From the NCBI GenBank assembly GCA_035716005.1, contig DASTKG010000027.1:1-44435 (forward strand): a stretch of DNA of 44,435 nt, given 5' to 3'. This DNA is from SZUA-252 sp035716005 (GTDB taxonomy: Bacteria; Eisenbacteria; RBG-16-71-46; SZUA-252). Positions 22,894 to 31,413 of the stretch are shown one piece after another (the first letter of the stretch is position 1; every line of letters starts with the position of its first letter). The notes under the pieces were generated by a model. It did not search any database. It was not told the DNA's origin and saw nothing but the letters and a program-made list of their open reading frames with translations. The translations under genes and the position numbers were made by a program.

Positions 22894-23505
22894 TCAATCC
22901 CAGTCGCGATCGTGGCCCCGCGCGGCGTAGTCGTCGAACTCGCAGGCCCGGTCGTTCCACTGGCTGTCCCAGTCGCAGACGTCGAGGCGATAGCCTCGCG
23001 GCCGGGCGTCGCAGCGGAGCACGTGGCGGTGGTAGCCGTCGTAGCCGTCGAAGCGCGCGTCGCAGAAATTGCAGCCGTAGTAGTAGTCGCCGTGGTCATG
23101 GAAGCGGGCGTCGACCCGCACGCCCCCGATCGTCGCGCCAACCTGCACGTAGTAGCGCACCGGCCGGATCGCGATCAGATGCTGCCGCTCGAAGTAGGTG
23201 GGGCTCACCCAGACCCGATGCGCTCGATAGCGCGGCCCTCGATAGCCTTCCCGAATCACCACCACGTCGCGATGGAAGGCCGGAGCGGCGTTCCGCCATC
23301 CGCGATGAAGTCCGCGATCGCCCTTCGGTCCGCCGTGCACGTTTCTCGCTTCGTTCTTCTCGATCCGCCGAGGATCGTTGCCCCCCTGTTGAGGATCCCA
23401 CCACTTGCCTTGATCGGCCTGGGCGGAGAGGGGCGAGCCCGCGAGCAGCGCGGCGCCGAGAAGGCCCGCGCACCACGTCCGACGATTTCGAAGCCATCCA
23501 TTCAT
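22894..23505 (-). CDS. Secreted His/Tyr/Arg/Asp-rich protein of unknown function
   Basis: This 203-residue protein has a signal peptide (about 1-31, AALLAGSPLSAQA). The mature part is very rich in Arg, Asp, His, Tyr and Gly, with five Cys in the last 65 residues, including NFCDARFD, VLRCDARP, DVCDWDSQ and RACEFDD. A central stretch (about 80-140: VVVIREGYRG, YYVQVGATIGGVRVDARF) looks like beta strands. I do not recognise the family. The C-terminal acidic/aromatic segments with Cys suggest metal binding or disulfide bonding, but this is inference. The ribosome site AGGAGG lies close upstream. Confidence 0.72.
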   Translation of the reverse strand: MNGWLRNRRTWCAGLLGAALLAGSPLSAQADQGKWWDPQQGGNDPRRIEKNEARNVHGGPKGDRGLHRGWRNAAPAFHRDVVVIREGYRGPRYRAHRVWVSPTYFERQHLIAIRPVRYYVQVGATIGGVRVDARFHDHGDYYYGCNFCDARFDGYDGYHRHVLRCDARPRGYRLDVCDWDSQWNDRACEFDDYAARGHDRDWD

Positions 23506-23794
23506 GGTCGTTCCTCCTGTTCGGCGCCCGGGGAGATCCCGGAAATCGCATCTGTCCGTCGGTCAATGCAGCCCGCGTGCCACGATGGGGAGAATCGGAT
23601 AAGACGTTAGGCGGCAACCGGCTGCCGCTCGTGCCGATCGCGCGGACGCCGGGAATGCGCGTGACCGCCGATCCCCACCGAGACTTTGAGACGCCACCGG
23701 GAGGCTCAACCACCGCGACCGGCCTGCCGATAGATGGAAGCGGTGCCGCGGGGGGCGGCGCCCACCAGGCAACATCCACCAAGGAGGTCCTTTC

Positions 23795-24376
23795 ATGGCT
23801 GGCTATGGCGACTGGGATCAGCTCGAGTACCGCGCGCTCATGAGCCGCGGAAGCGACGCCGAGCGGAACGCGATGGTCTGCTGGGTGGCGTCGGGCCTGA
23901 CCGCCGCCGTCCTGCTTTCGTGGGGCGTGGCCGCGCATAACGCGAGTCTCATGCTTCCGGTGGTCTTCGCGGTCGCGTTCGGCTTCTACGCGATGATTCA
24001 CGGCCGGCAGCAGGTGCGTCTCATCGCCGGCTACGTGAGGGAGTTCTTCGAAGGCTCGAAGGACGGTCCTCAGTGGTTCACGCGGTTGAGCCACCTCGAA
24101 GTCGTGCCGGGCTTCAACGTCGCGAGCGACTGGACGGCGGCGACGCTGGCCAATTGCGCCGTGGCGGCGGCGGTGGTCCTGGCGTGGGTCTTCGCGCCCG
24201 GCCAGCCGAAGGGAGAGTTGATGGCCGGCCTCACGACCGGCTGCGGCGTCGCGTTCTCGTTCCACAGCATCACGGAAACGGCGCGCCTCCGGCAGACGAA
24301 CCCCGCTGCCTTCTGGCGCCAGGTCGGACGTCCTCAGGCCGACGAGCGGCCGGGGCCCCGCGCGGTCGCGCGGTAA
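23795..24376 (+). CDS. Small integral membrane protein, unknown function
   Basis: This 193-residue protein has four hydrophobic segments (about 28-47, 50-68, 113-135 and 142-160). An amphipathic cytoplasmic loop between the second and third (HGRQQVRLIAGYVREFFEG) carries many charges, and the tail is basic. No catalytic motif is seen and I do not recognise the family. The start has an ideal AAGGAGG site (23780-23786). It has its own hairpin terminator downstream, so it appears to be a single-gene unit, divergent from the secreted protein at 22894. Confidence 0.72.
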   Translation: MAGYGDWDQLEYRALMSRGSDAERNAMVCWVASGLTAAVLLSWGVAAHNASLMLPVVFAVAFGFYAMIHGRQQVRLIAGYVREFFEGSKDGPQWFTRLSHLEVVPGFNVASDWTAATLANCAVAAAVVLAWVFAPGQPKGELMAGLTTGCGVAFSFHSITETARLRQTNPAAFWRQVGRPQADERPGPRAVAR

Positions 24377-24397
24377 CACGTTTTCAGCAACGGCATC

Positions 24398-24427
24398 GGG
24401 CTCCGGGGCTTCGTCGCTCCGGAGCCC
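24398..24427 (+). terminator. Terminator after the small membrane protein gene
   Basis: GGGCTCCGG (24398-24406) pairs with CCGGAGCCC (24419-24427), followed by CTTATTAA. It lies 22 bases after the stop. Confidence 0.6.
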
Positions 24428-24445
24428 CTTATTAAGGAGCGTCCC

Positions 24446-25120
24446 ATGCGTCTCGTTCGATCGATCGTTTCGATCTCCTTCGTCCTTCTCGTCGCGGCCC
24501 GCGCCTCGGCCGGGCCCGTCGGCATCCACCCGGGCTTCAAAGTCGGTATGACGGTCGCCAATCTCGACGGGAACATCTCGAGCGCGGCGGAGCTGGAATC
24601 GAGATCGGAGATGACCTTCGGCGGGACGCTGCGCCTCGACCTCGGGCCCTACTTTTCGCTGCAGCCCGAGATCCAGTACGTGCCGACCGGAGGGAAGGGG
24701 ACGCTCCTCGTCGACAACGGCGGGACGCCCACTCCCGTGGACGGCGCGCTCAAACTCGACTACCTCGAGGTTCCGATCCTCGCCAAGTTTCGGCTGCCGG
24801 GCTCGCCGAGCATGATGCCGAACCTCTATCTCGGCCCCACGGCGGCGCTGAATCTGGCGAGCAAGCTCGAGGCGGATCTCACAGCGGTCGGCGGATCGGC
24901 GAACAGCGAGGCCGACCTGAAGGATCAGGTGGAGAGTCTTCTCCTCGGGGGCGCGGTCGGCGGTGGGTTCGATCTGAAGATGGGGAAGGGGCTCCTGACG
25001 CTCGACGCCCGTTACTCGAAGAGTTTCTCGGAGATGTTCAAGGCCGTGGCGGGCGGGAGCCTGACCGGTTCGGACCCGAGGAGCAATTCCGTCACCGTGA
25101 CGCTCGGCTACTCCTTCTAG
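24446..25120 (+). CDS. Outer-membrane beta-barrel protein, PorT-like
   Basis: This 224-residue protein has a signal peptide (about 1-22, VLLVAARASA), then GFKVGMTVANLDG and alternating strands such as YFSLQPEIQYVPTGGKG and LKLDYLEVPILAKFRL. It ends in an aromatic strand VTVTLGYSF. This is the layout of the PorT/OMP-b-brl family of small 8-stranded barrels common in the FCB group. The role is unknown; one relative supports type IX secretion, which would suit the sorting-type tail on the M43 protease, but family membership alone does not show that. AAGGAG lies 8 bases before the ATG. Confidence 0.85.
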   Translation: MRLVRSIVSISFVLLVAARASAGPVGIHPGFKVGMTVANLDGNISSAAELESRSEMTFGGTLRLDLGPYFSLQPEIQYVPTGGKGTLLVDNGGTPTPVDGALKLDYLEVPILAKFRLPGSPSMMPNLYLGPTAALNLASKLEADLTAVGGSANSEADLKDQVESLLLGGAVGGGFDLKMGKGLLTLDARYSKSFSEMFKAVAGGSLTGSDPRSNSVTVTLGYSF

Positions 25121-25124
25121 CGAT

Positions 25125-26645
25125 CTACCGGCCCTTGCCGTAGGTCGACTTGGCGACGTCCACCGGGAGAAAGCGGATCGGCGGCGCGACCAGCCGCCGT
25201 CCGCCGACCTCCTGGCCCGCCAGAAAATCGACGATCGCCTGCTGCACGTCGGGAACGGGAAGGAGATCGTGCCATCCGTTCGCCACGACGAGATGGATCC
25301 CGTTCGGGAAGCCCCATCGCACTTCCTCGGCCTGGAAGGGGGGCGCGTTTCCGTCGTTGGCGCCGCTCAGGAAGAGAGTCGGCACGAGGCTGTAGACTCG
25401 ATCGCGGTACTCCGGCCCCAGATCGGCGGCGCCGACCGCCTTGCAGAGCTCCGGGCGCTGCAGGAAGGAGCGCGCTCCGCCGAATGGGCTCGAAGCCGCC
25501 TCCCGCGCGATCCGTTCCGCGCGCCCGGCATCGGCGCCCGACGCGCATTCGCTCGCCACGACCTGGACGTTGATGACGTTCGAGAGATTGTTGTAGAGCT
25601 GCCCCAGCTTCTTCGCGAAGAGGAAGTCGTCTCCCTCGGCCAGGGTGACGAGGAGCGCGGGCAAGGTCGAAAACCCGAGCGGATCGATCAGGTCTCCCTG
25701 GAGGAGCATCTGGAGCGCGAAGCCGCCGGCCTTCAGCTCGACGGTGCTTCCCGATCGGCGGTCGACCACCGAAAGCGTGCGGGGATGCGCGTCCAGGGAG
25801 GCGACGGCGGAACGGATCGCCGCCTCGGCGTCGGGGAGGCGCTTGGCGTACGTCGAGTCGAGCGCGACGAAGCGCGACAAGCGGCGAACGTACGTGTCGA
25901 AGACGCTCGGAAGCCGCCACGCCTCGTCCGTGCCGCGCGCGCCGACCAGGACCGCGCGGCCGACGTGATCGCTCCATCGCCGCAGGTATTCCTGCGCCAA
26001 TTCGGTTCCGATCGAGTACGCGAAGAGGTTGAGCCGGGGGGCCCCAAGCGCCTGCCGAAGCGCCTCCAGGTCCTCCGCGCTCGAACGAACGTCGTACGCC
26101 GCGGCGTCCAGACCGTTCGCTCGGAGCGTGCCGGCGCACCATCCGAAGGCTTCGTCGATCTCCTTGCGCGCGTTCGCCTCCGAGGCGAAGACCTCCGGGG
26201 AGAGCGGGTGGCTCGGGAGGCAGAGGAGAAGCGGGCCCGAGATGCCGATGCCCCGCTGATCGAAGAGGATCACGTCGCCCGTCGCGCGAAGCCGCTGGAA
26301 GAGCCGATCGTAGGCCGGGATGCGCGAGACGAAACTCGCCGGGATCCCGGACAATCCCGCGATGAACACGACCGGTGGCCCGGGCGACTTGCCCGTGGCT
26401 CGGTAGCGGAGAAATCCGAGCTGCACCTGGGGACCCTCCGGCTTCGATCGATCCTGCGCCACGGGAAGGACGCCGCGCTCCACGCTCCTCGTCGTCTTCT
26501 CGAACGTCATGAGGGTGTCGGGCATCCATTCGAGGGCCGCCGACGCGCGCCCGGGCGCCGCCGTCGGGAGCGCCGCCGCGAGGAGCGCCGCCGCGAGAAC
26601 GACCCGCGCGCCGCGTCTCAAGGCGCCAGCACCGTCTGCGACCAT
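25125..26645 (-). CDS. Exported alpha/beta hydrolase (S33 peptidase-like)
   Basis: This 506-residue protein has a signal peptide (about 10-36). An alpha/beta hydrolase fold is shown by VVFIAGLSGIPAS, VILFDQRGIGIS (DQRG as in tripeptidyl/prolyl aminopeptidases) and the nucleophile elbow AYSIG with Ser211. Asp431 (LSGANDGNAPP) and His459 (NGWHDLL) complete the expected triad. Large inserts separate core and triad, as in secreted S33 tripeptidyl aminopeptidases. Nucleophile elbows in this family are usually GGSxG; the AYSIG form is less common. The start overlaps the end of the PdxH-like gene by 28 bases, so the two form one operon. Confidence 0.87.
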   Translation of the reverse strand: MVADGAGALRRGARVVLAAALLAAALPTAAPGRASAALEWMPDTLMTFEKTTRSVERGVLPVAQDRSKPEGPQVQLGFLRYRATGKSPGPPVVFIAGLSGIPASFVSRIPAYDRLFQRLRATGDVILFDQRGIGISGPLLLCLPSHPLSPEVFASEANARKEIDEAFGWCAGTLRANGLDAAAYDVRSSAEDLEALRQALGAPRLNLFAYSIGTELAQEYLRRWSDHVGRAVLVGARGTDEAWRLPSVFDTYVRRLSRFVALDSTYAKRLPDAEAAIRSAVASLDAHPRTLSVVDRRSGSTVELKAGGFALQMLLQGDLIDPLGFSTLPALLVTLAEGDDFLFAKKLGQLYNNLSNVINVQVVASECASGADAGRAERIAREAASSPFGGARSFLQRPELCKAVGAADLGPEYRDRVYSLVPTLFLSGANDGNAPPFQAEEVRWGFPNGIHLVVANGWHDLLPVPDVQQAIVDFLAGQEVGGRRLVAPPIRFLPVDVAKSTYGKGR

Positions 26646-27214
26646 CGCCCATCCTCGAGGCGATAGAGGATCCGCTCGTGGAGCCGATTCTCACGCCCCT
26701 GCCAGAACTCGATCGTTTCGGGGACGAGGCGGAAGCCCGACCAGTATTCGGGGCGCGGCACGTTGGAGCGGGGGAGCTTTCGGTCCCATTCGGCGAATCG
26801 GGACTCGAGCTCCTTTCGTCCCCCCTTCATTTCGGTGCTCTGAGGCGAGGCGTAGGCGGCCACCTGATGCCCCCGCGGACGCGAGGCCCAGTACTCGTCG
26901 GCTTCGGAGGGCGGCACGGGCGACGCGATCCCCTCGATGCGAACCTGGCGGGCCACGGGCGGCCAGTAGAAGTTGAGGCAGGCGGGGGCGCCGCCCGGGT
27001 GCGCCATGAGCTCCCGCCCCTTGCGGCTATTGAAGTTGGTGAAGAAGGCGAACCCGCGCTCGTCGATGCCGCGGACCAGGACGGTTCGAATGGAGGGCCG
27101 CCCGCGCCCATCCACGGTCGCCAGGCCGGCGGCCGACGGCTCGGGGAGTCCGACGTGGTGAGCCTCCTCGAACCACTCGCGAAACAGGACCATCGGATCG
27201 GCCGGGGGTATCAT
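26618..27214 (-). CDS. pdxH: Pyridoxamine/pyridoxine 5'-phosphate oxidase
   Basis: This 198-residue FMN flavoenzyme makes pyridoxal phosphate. It shows the family pattern RTVLVRGIDERGFAFFTN, NSRKGRELMAHPGGAP, the SPQS region and the C-terminal ENRLHERILYRL that binds the substrate phosphate. Length is a little shorter than E. coli PdxH (218). The ATG at 27214 is preceded by TAGTTT with a TGn extension, 9 bases away, and no Shine-Dalgarno site, so it is probably leaderless. It is followed by the exported hydrolase in the same operon, a pairing with no obvious metabolic logic. Confidence 0.92.
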   Translation of the reverse strand: MIPPADPMVLFREWFEEAHHVGLPEPSAAGLATVDGRGRPSIRTVLVRGIDERGFAFFTNFNSRKGRELMAHPGGAPACLNFYWPPVARQVRIEGIASPVPPSEADEYWASRPRGHQVAAYASPQSTEMKGGRKELESRFAEWDRKLPRSNVPRPEYWSGFRLVPETIEFWQGRENRLHERILYRLEDGRWSQTVLAP

Positions 27215-27223
27215 GAGTCTCTG

Positions 27224-27232
27224 AAACTACCA
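27224..27232 (-). promoter_or_regulatory. Candidate extended -10 promoter of pdxH
   Basis: TGGTAGTTT on the minus strand ends 9 bases before ATG 27214. It is back to back with the promoter at 27286-27294 in an 86-base divergent gap. Confidence 0.45.
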
Positions 27233-27285
27233 CGACCGCGCCCCCCGGGGGAAACGGCTCCGGACGGCCCTTTCGGGGCTCCCTG

Positions 27286-27294
27286 TGCTATCGT
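27286..27294 (+). promoter_or_regulatory. Candidate leaderless extended -10 promoter of the DUF2779 gene
   Basis: TGCTATCGT ends exactly 6 bases before GTG 27301. No Shine-Dalgarno site is present. Confidence 0.5.
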
Positions 27295-27300
27295 CGTGGG

Positions 27301-28827
27301 GTGACGCAGCTGCCGCTCTGGGGCGCCGCCCCCCGCACCCGCCCCGCCATCAAGCCGCTCTCGAAGTCCCGGGTCGCCGCCGGCCTCCAGTGCCACAAGC
27401 GGCTCTACCTCGAGTGCTACCACTATAACGAGCGCGAGAAGATCGACCCGGCCCGCCAGGCCCTCATGGAATCGGGGAAGGACGTCGGCCGCGTGGCCCG
27501 CGGGCGATACGCCGGCGGGATCGAGATCGTGCAGGACCATTTCCATCTCGACGAAGCCGAGGCCGCGACGAGGGCGGCGATGAAGAACCCCAAGGTGGCG
27601 GCCATCTACGAGGCCGCCCTCTCCCACGACGACATCCGGATCCGCGTCGACGTCCTGGCTCGAAGCGGCCGCGGCGCGTGGGACCTGGTCGAGGTGAAAT
27701 CGAGCGGGGGCGTGAAGGAGGAGCACCTCCCCGACCTGGCGGTGCAGCTCATGGTCGCCGAAGGCGCCGGGATTCCGATCGCCCGCGCCGGGATCCTCCA
27801 TATCAATAAGCAATACGTCTGGCCGGGCGGCCCCTACGATCTCGAAGCGCTCTTCCACTTCGAGGATCTCACGTCGGAGTCGCGCCGCGCGCGCGACGAA
27901 CTCCGGCGCGAGATCGAGGCGATGCGCGCCCCTCTCTGGAGCACCGAGCCACCCGAGATTCCGATCGGGTCGCAGTGCGAAGCGCCCTACCGATGCCCCT
28001 TCTACCCGACCTGCCACACGGAGCCGAAGCCCGACCATCCGATCGAGTCCCTTCCGCGCCTCACCGCCCGGCTCCGCCGGTCGTTCGAGGAGGCGGGCAT
28101 CGAGGACATCCGGGAGATTCCGGAGGACTTCGACGGGCTCTCCGATCTGCAGCGCCGCGTCCGCGCCTGCGTGCTGGCGCAGGCGCACTACGTGAGCCCC
28201 GAGCTGAGCGAGGTGCTCGCCAAGGCGCGCTTCCCGATCCATTTTCTCGATTTCGAGACCTGCAACCCGGCGCTCCCTCTCATCCCGGGGACGCGGCCCT
28301 TCCAGCAGACGCCCTTCCAGTGGTCGGATCACGTGCTCGAGAAGGACGGCAAGCTCGATCACCGCGAGTACCTCCACGTCGACCGAACCGATCCGCGCGC
28401 GGGACTCGCCGCGGCGCTCCTCGACTCGCTCGGCGAGAAGGGCTCGATCGTCGTCTACTCCGACTTCGAGGAGCGGATGATCCGCGAACTCGCCGACGCG
28501 CTTCCGGCGATGTCCGAACGCCTCCTCGCGCTCCTCGAGTCCCGAATCCTCGATCTCCACAAGGTGATCCACACGCACTACTACCACCCCGGTTTCCAGG
28601 GTTCGTTCTCGATCAAGCAGGTCCTTCCGGTCGTGGTGCCCGAACTCTCCTACGACGGGCTCGAGATCCGCGAGGGAAGCCAGGCGGCTCTCGCCTTCAT
28701 CGACATGACCGACCCCGGCCAGCCGAGGGAAAAGCGCGAGCGCCTGCGCGAGGGGCTCCTCAAATATTGCCGTCGCGACACCGAGGCGATGGTTCGCCTC
28801 TACCAAACTCTAAGGGAGATCGAATGA
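27301..28827 (+). CDS. DUF2779 protein: predicted Fe-S Cas4/AddB-like nuclease plus RNase H-fold exonuclease
   Basis: This 508-residue protein appears to hold two nucleases. The N-terminal part resembles Cas4-type PD-(D/E)xK nucleases: LSKSRVAAGLQC with Cys31, Asp117 (RIRVDV), Glu131-x-Lys133 (VEVKSS), then Cys226, Cys232 and Cys238 (QCEAPYRCPFYPTC). This gives four Cys in the arrangement that holds a 4Fe-4S cluster. The C-terminal part (about 310-505) is DUF2779, an RNase H/DnaQ-like fold with LDFET (316-320), SDFEE (387-391) and CRRDTEAM (490-497) supplying acidic metal ligands. Substrate and role are unknown. The gene starts with GTG directly after a -10 element and overlaps the next gene (ATGA). 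Confidence 0.85.
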   Translation: MTQLPLWGAAPRTRPAIKPLSKSRVAAGLQCHKRLYLECYHYNEREKIDPARQALMESGKDVGRVARGRYAGGIEIVQDHFHLDEAEAATRAAMKNPKVAAIYEAALSHDDIRIRVDVLARSGRGAWDLVEVKSSGGVKEEHLPDLAVQLMVAEGAGIPIARAGILHINKQYVWPGGPYDLEALFHFEDLTSESRRARDELRREIEAMRAPLWSTEPPEIPIGSQCEAPYRCPFYPTCHTEPKPDHPIESLPRLTARLRRSFEEAGIEDIREIPEDFDGLSDLQRRVRACVLAQAHYVSPELSEVLAKARFPIHFLDFETCNPALPLIPGTRPFQQTPFQWSDHVLEKDGKLDHREYLHVDRTDPRAGLAAALLDSLGEKGSIVVYSDFEERMIRELADALPAMSERLLALLESRILDLHKVIHTHYYHPGFQGSFSIKQVLPVVVPELSYDGLEIREGSQAALAFIDMTDPGQPREKRERLREGLLKYCRRDTEAMVRLYQTLREIE

Positions 28828-29531
28828 TTCGCCGACTTTCGCTGCCCCTTCTCTCGCTCCTCCTCGCCGCGTCGCTCCTCGCCGTTCCCGCGCACGCGGG
28901 GAAATCCAAGGTGCCTCGCGGAAAGACGTGGCGCGTCGACTTCAGGTCGGACACGCTCGGCATCGCTCCGACGGGCTCGATCGTCATGGCCGGATCGTGG
29001 GCGGTGCTGGAGGATTCGTCGGCGGCGGCCGCCACGGGCGGCGCCGATGGAGGATCGGCCGATTCGGCGCGCGCGCTCCCGCGCGTTCTGCGGCAGCGGT
29101 CGGACGACGAAGCCGTGGCGTCCAACTGGATCCGGTTCGCCAAGCCGACGCTCGAAACGTGCGAGATCTCGGTGCGGTTCCGCATTCTGTCGGGGGAACT
29201 CGATCCGAGCGTGGGGATCGTCTTCCATTTCGATCCGAAGCGGAAGAACGGCTATCTCGTCCGGATCAGCGGAAGAACGGAGGAAATGATCGCCCACTAC
29301 CTGTTGAGCGGGAAGCGCCGCGACATCAAATTCCAGAAGATGACGCCGCCGGCGCTGGGCGAATGGCACACGCTCGGCGTGCGTCGAGAGGGGATTCGAA
29401 TTTCGGTTCTCTACGACGGGAAGGAAATGATGGCGCTTCGCGAAGAAAGATTCGCCAGCGGGACGGTCGGCCTCTGGACGGAGGACGACACGGTGGCGGA
29501 CTTCGCGGATCTGACGATCACCGCGCGCTAG
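28824..29531 (+). CDS. Secreted DUF1080/LamG-like protein
   Basis: This 235-residue protein has a clear signal peptide (1-25, AVPAHA) and a concanavalin-like beta sandwich. The latter is suggested by WIRFAKPTLETCEISVRFRI, GIVFHFDPKRKNGYLVRIS and GTVGLWTEDDTVADFADLTI. The family (3-keto-glycoside hydrolase / LamG) binds or cleaves sugars, but no catalytic residues can be confirmed. An Ala/Gly/Ser-rich insert lies at about 60-85. ATG 28824 overlaps the DUF2779 stop (ATGA) and has AAGGGAG upstream. An exported sugar-binding-like protein translationally coupled to a predicted DNA nuclease is unexpected. Confidence 0.8.
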   Translation: MIRRLSLPLLSLLLAASLLAVPAHAGKSKVPRGKTWRVDFRSDTLGIAPTGSIVMAGSWAVLEDSSAAAATGGADGGSADSARALPRVLRQRSDDEAVASNWIRFAKPTLETCEISVRFRILSGELDPSVGIVFHFDPKRKNGYLVRISGRTEEMIAHYLLSGKRRDIKFQKMTPPALGEWHTLGVRREGIRISVLYDGKEMMALREERFASGTVGLWTEDDTVADFADLTITAR

Positions 29532-29789
29532 CGCCCGCGTGGGACGAGAGGTGGTTGAGGGGCGCGCCGACACGATCCGTTGGAGTCGGGTGCCGGTGAG
29601 AACCGCGAGCTCCGTGGCGAACCGCCGTACGCGCCCCGTCATCCTTGACGCGGGCGATGCAGGCCGGCCGTCCCTGGCCGGGGCGCACCGTCTTCATTGA
29701 TTCCGATGCGCCTCTACTGGAAACGATACCCGATTCCCCGGAAGCGCGCCACTGGAACGACTTAGCGGGCTGAAAATTCTTCCGGCCGC

Positions 29790-31184
29790 CTAGGACCGGG
29801 CCGGAGCGCCGACTCGGGCCGCCACCTCGTAGAGGTAGGCCGCGGCCGCCCGGGCCCCGTTCCGGAACGCGGCGAGCTGGAAGTGCTCGTTCGGCGCGTG
29901 CAGGTTGTCTCCCGGCAACCCGAATCCCATCATGACGCATCGCGCCTTCGTCGCCTCCACGAGGGGCGCCACGATCGGGATCGATCCTCCCATGTTGTAG
30001 ACCACGGAGGGGTGGCCGTAACCCACCTCCATCGCCCGAAGGCCCGCCTGGACGTAGGGGTCGGCCATGTCGGCCCGGAAGGGTCGGCCGTCGCCGTAGC
30101 GGCCGAAGGCGACGCTCCCCATCTCTCCCACCAGCTCCCGAACGTACTTCTCGAACGCCCGGAAGATCTTGTCGCCCTTCTGGTTCTGGACGAGGCGCAT
30201 GCTCACCTTCGCCATCGCCTTGTTCCCGATGACGGTCTTGAATCCGCCCCCCGTGTAGCCCCCCATGATCCCGTTCACCTGGAGGGTAGGCCGAACGGTC
30301 CCCGACTCGCGCGTCGTGTACCCCTCCTCCGCGAAGAGGCGCGAGACTCCGATCTCCTTCGCCTTCTCGGCGTCCCGCCATGGTCCCGCCGCGAGCGCGC
30401 GGCGTTCCTCGGGCGTCGGCTCCACGACGTCGTCGTAGAAGCCGGGGACGAGCACCTTGCCGGTCTTGAAGTCCTTGAGGTTCTGGATGACCCACCGAAG
30501 CACGTCGATCGGCTCGTAGGTCATCCCCCCCCACTCGCCCGAGTGGAGGTCGCCGTTCGCGCCGGTGATCGTGATGTCGCCGGTGACGATTCCGCGAAGA
30601 GTCGTGCAAATTGCAGGGTGTTGGAGGCCCGGACTGGCGCAATCGGCCACCACGAAGACGTCGCAGGCGAGCTGTTTCATGTATTTCGGGAATTCGAGCG
30701 CGATCGCCTCGCCGTCGAACTCCTCGTCCGACTCGATGATGAACTTCACGTTCACCGGCAACCGCCCCTCCGACCTGAGCACCGATTCCACGCCCACGAT
30801 CTGCGCGTAGTGCTGCCCCTTGTTGTCGTCGGCGCCGCGCGCCCAGATCGCCCCGTCCCGGATCTGCGGCTCGAACGGCGGCGTGGTCCAGAGTTCGAGG
30901 GGGTCGACCGGCTGAACGTCGACGTGGCCGTAGATGAGGACCGTCGGCAGCGCGGGATCCTCGATGCGCTCCGCGAAGAGTCCCGCGTGCGAGCGGGTCG
31001 GCCATACCTCGGTGCGGAAGCCGAGCGACTCGAGCTTCTTCTTGTCGAACTCCATCGCGGCGCGCACGGCGGCGTCCTGCTCGGGATGGGCGCTGATGCT
31101 CGGAATGCGCAGGAACTGCATCAACTCGTCCACGAATCGGGCCTGATTCGCGTCGAGATAGTCGAAGGCGGCGTCGCGGCTCAT
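29790..31184 (-). CDS. M20-family metallopeptidase (dipeptidase)
   Basis: This 464-residue co-catalytic zinc peptidase shows HVDV (His87, Asp89), the bridging Asp120 in GADDNKG, the Glu pair in ESDEEFD (about 151-157), a lid-domain His in LHSGEWGG and a C-terminal His in PNEHFQL. This matches M20 dipeptidases of the CNDP/carnosinase type. No signal peptide is seen, so it is probably cytoplasmic. ATG 31184 is chosen because GGAG lies 5 bases upstream and MSRDAAFDYLD is a usual N-terminus. An in-frame start at 31247 is possible. A -10-like TAGGAT lies at 31237-31232. Confidence 0.93.
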   Translation of the reverse strand: MSRDAAFDYLDANQARFVDELMQFLRIPSISAHPEQDAAVRAAMEFDKKKLESLGFRTEVWPTRSHAGLFAERIEDPALPTVLIYGHVDVQPVDPLELWTTPPFEPQIRDGAIWARGADDNKGQHYAQIVGVESVLRSEGRLPVNVKFIIESDEEFDGEAIALEFPKYMKQLACDVFVVADCASPGLQHPAICTTLRGIVTGDITITGANGDLHSGEWGGMTYEPIDVLRWVIQNLKDFKTGKVLVPGFYDDVVEPTPEERRALAAGPWRDAEKAKEIGVSRLFAEEGYTTRESGTVRPTLQVNGIMGGYTGGGFKTVIGNKAMAKVSMRLVQNQKGDKIFRAFEKYVRELVGEMGSVAFGRYGDGRPFRADMADPYVQAGLRAMEVGYGHPSVVYNMGGSIPIVAPLVEATKARCVMMGFGLPGDNLHAPNEHFQLAAFRNGARAAAAYLYEVAARVGAPARS

Positions 31185-31231
31185 GGAGTCTCCATGCGTG
31201 AGGGGGAGAGAACGGAATCCAATCGCCCTCC

Positions 31232-31237
31232 ATCCTA
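31232..31237 (-). promoter_or_regulatory. Candidate -10 element of the M20 peptidase gene
   Basis: TAGGAT on the minus strand would start transcription near 31225, giving a leader of about 41 bases with a GGAG site before ATG 31184. Confidence 0.3.
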
Positions 31238-31397
31238 GCGGCTCCATCGTTTGGGGGCAATTCCGACCAGGCCATGGGGCTTCTCACCCAACGTCCTATG
31301 GCGAATTGCAAGACGCGGCAACCTTGCCCGCGGCCACGAACGACCAACCCTTTGCATCCGACCGCTTTATCTCACGCCCCGGAGAGTCGTTCCGGTT

Positions 31398-31413
31398 CGG
31401 CACTGAACTTGCC
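31398..31413 (+). promoter_or_regulatory. Sigma-54-like -24/-12 promoter of the tad pilus operon
   Basis: CGGCACTGAACTTGCC matches the sigma-54 consensus TGGCAC-N5-TTGCW except for the outermost bases. It keeps the invariant GG (31399-31400) and GC (31411-31412) exactly 10 bases apart. Transcription would start near 31424, leaving a leader of about 145 bases before the pilin. A palindrome CAAACGTTTG (31413-31422) abuts the -12 element. A dyad GCAAG-N10-CTTGC at 31308-31327 is a candidate activator site. No sigma-54 activator gene is in the window. Confidence 0.5.

Noticed and set aside
29532..29789. Possible small gene or RNA in the gap before the M20 peptidase
   Set aside because: No frame with a ribosome site and no strong hairpin or promoter-like pair was found in this 258-base stretch.
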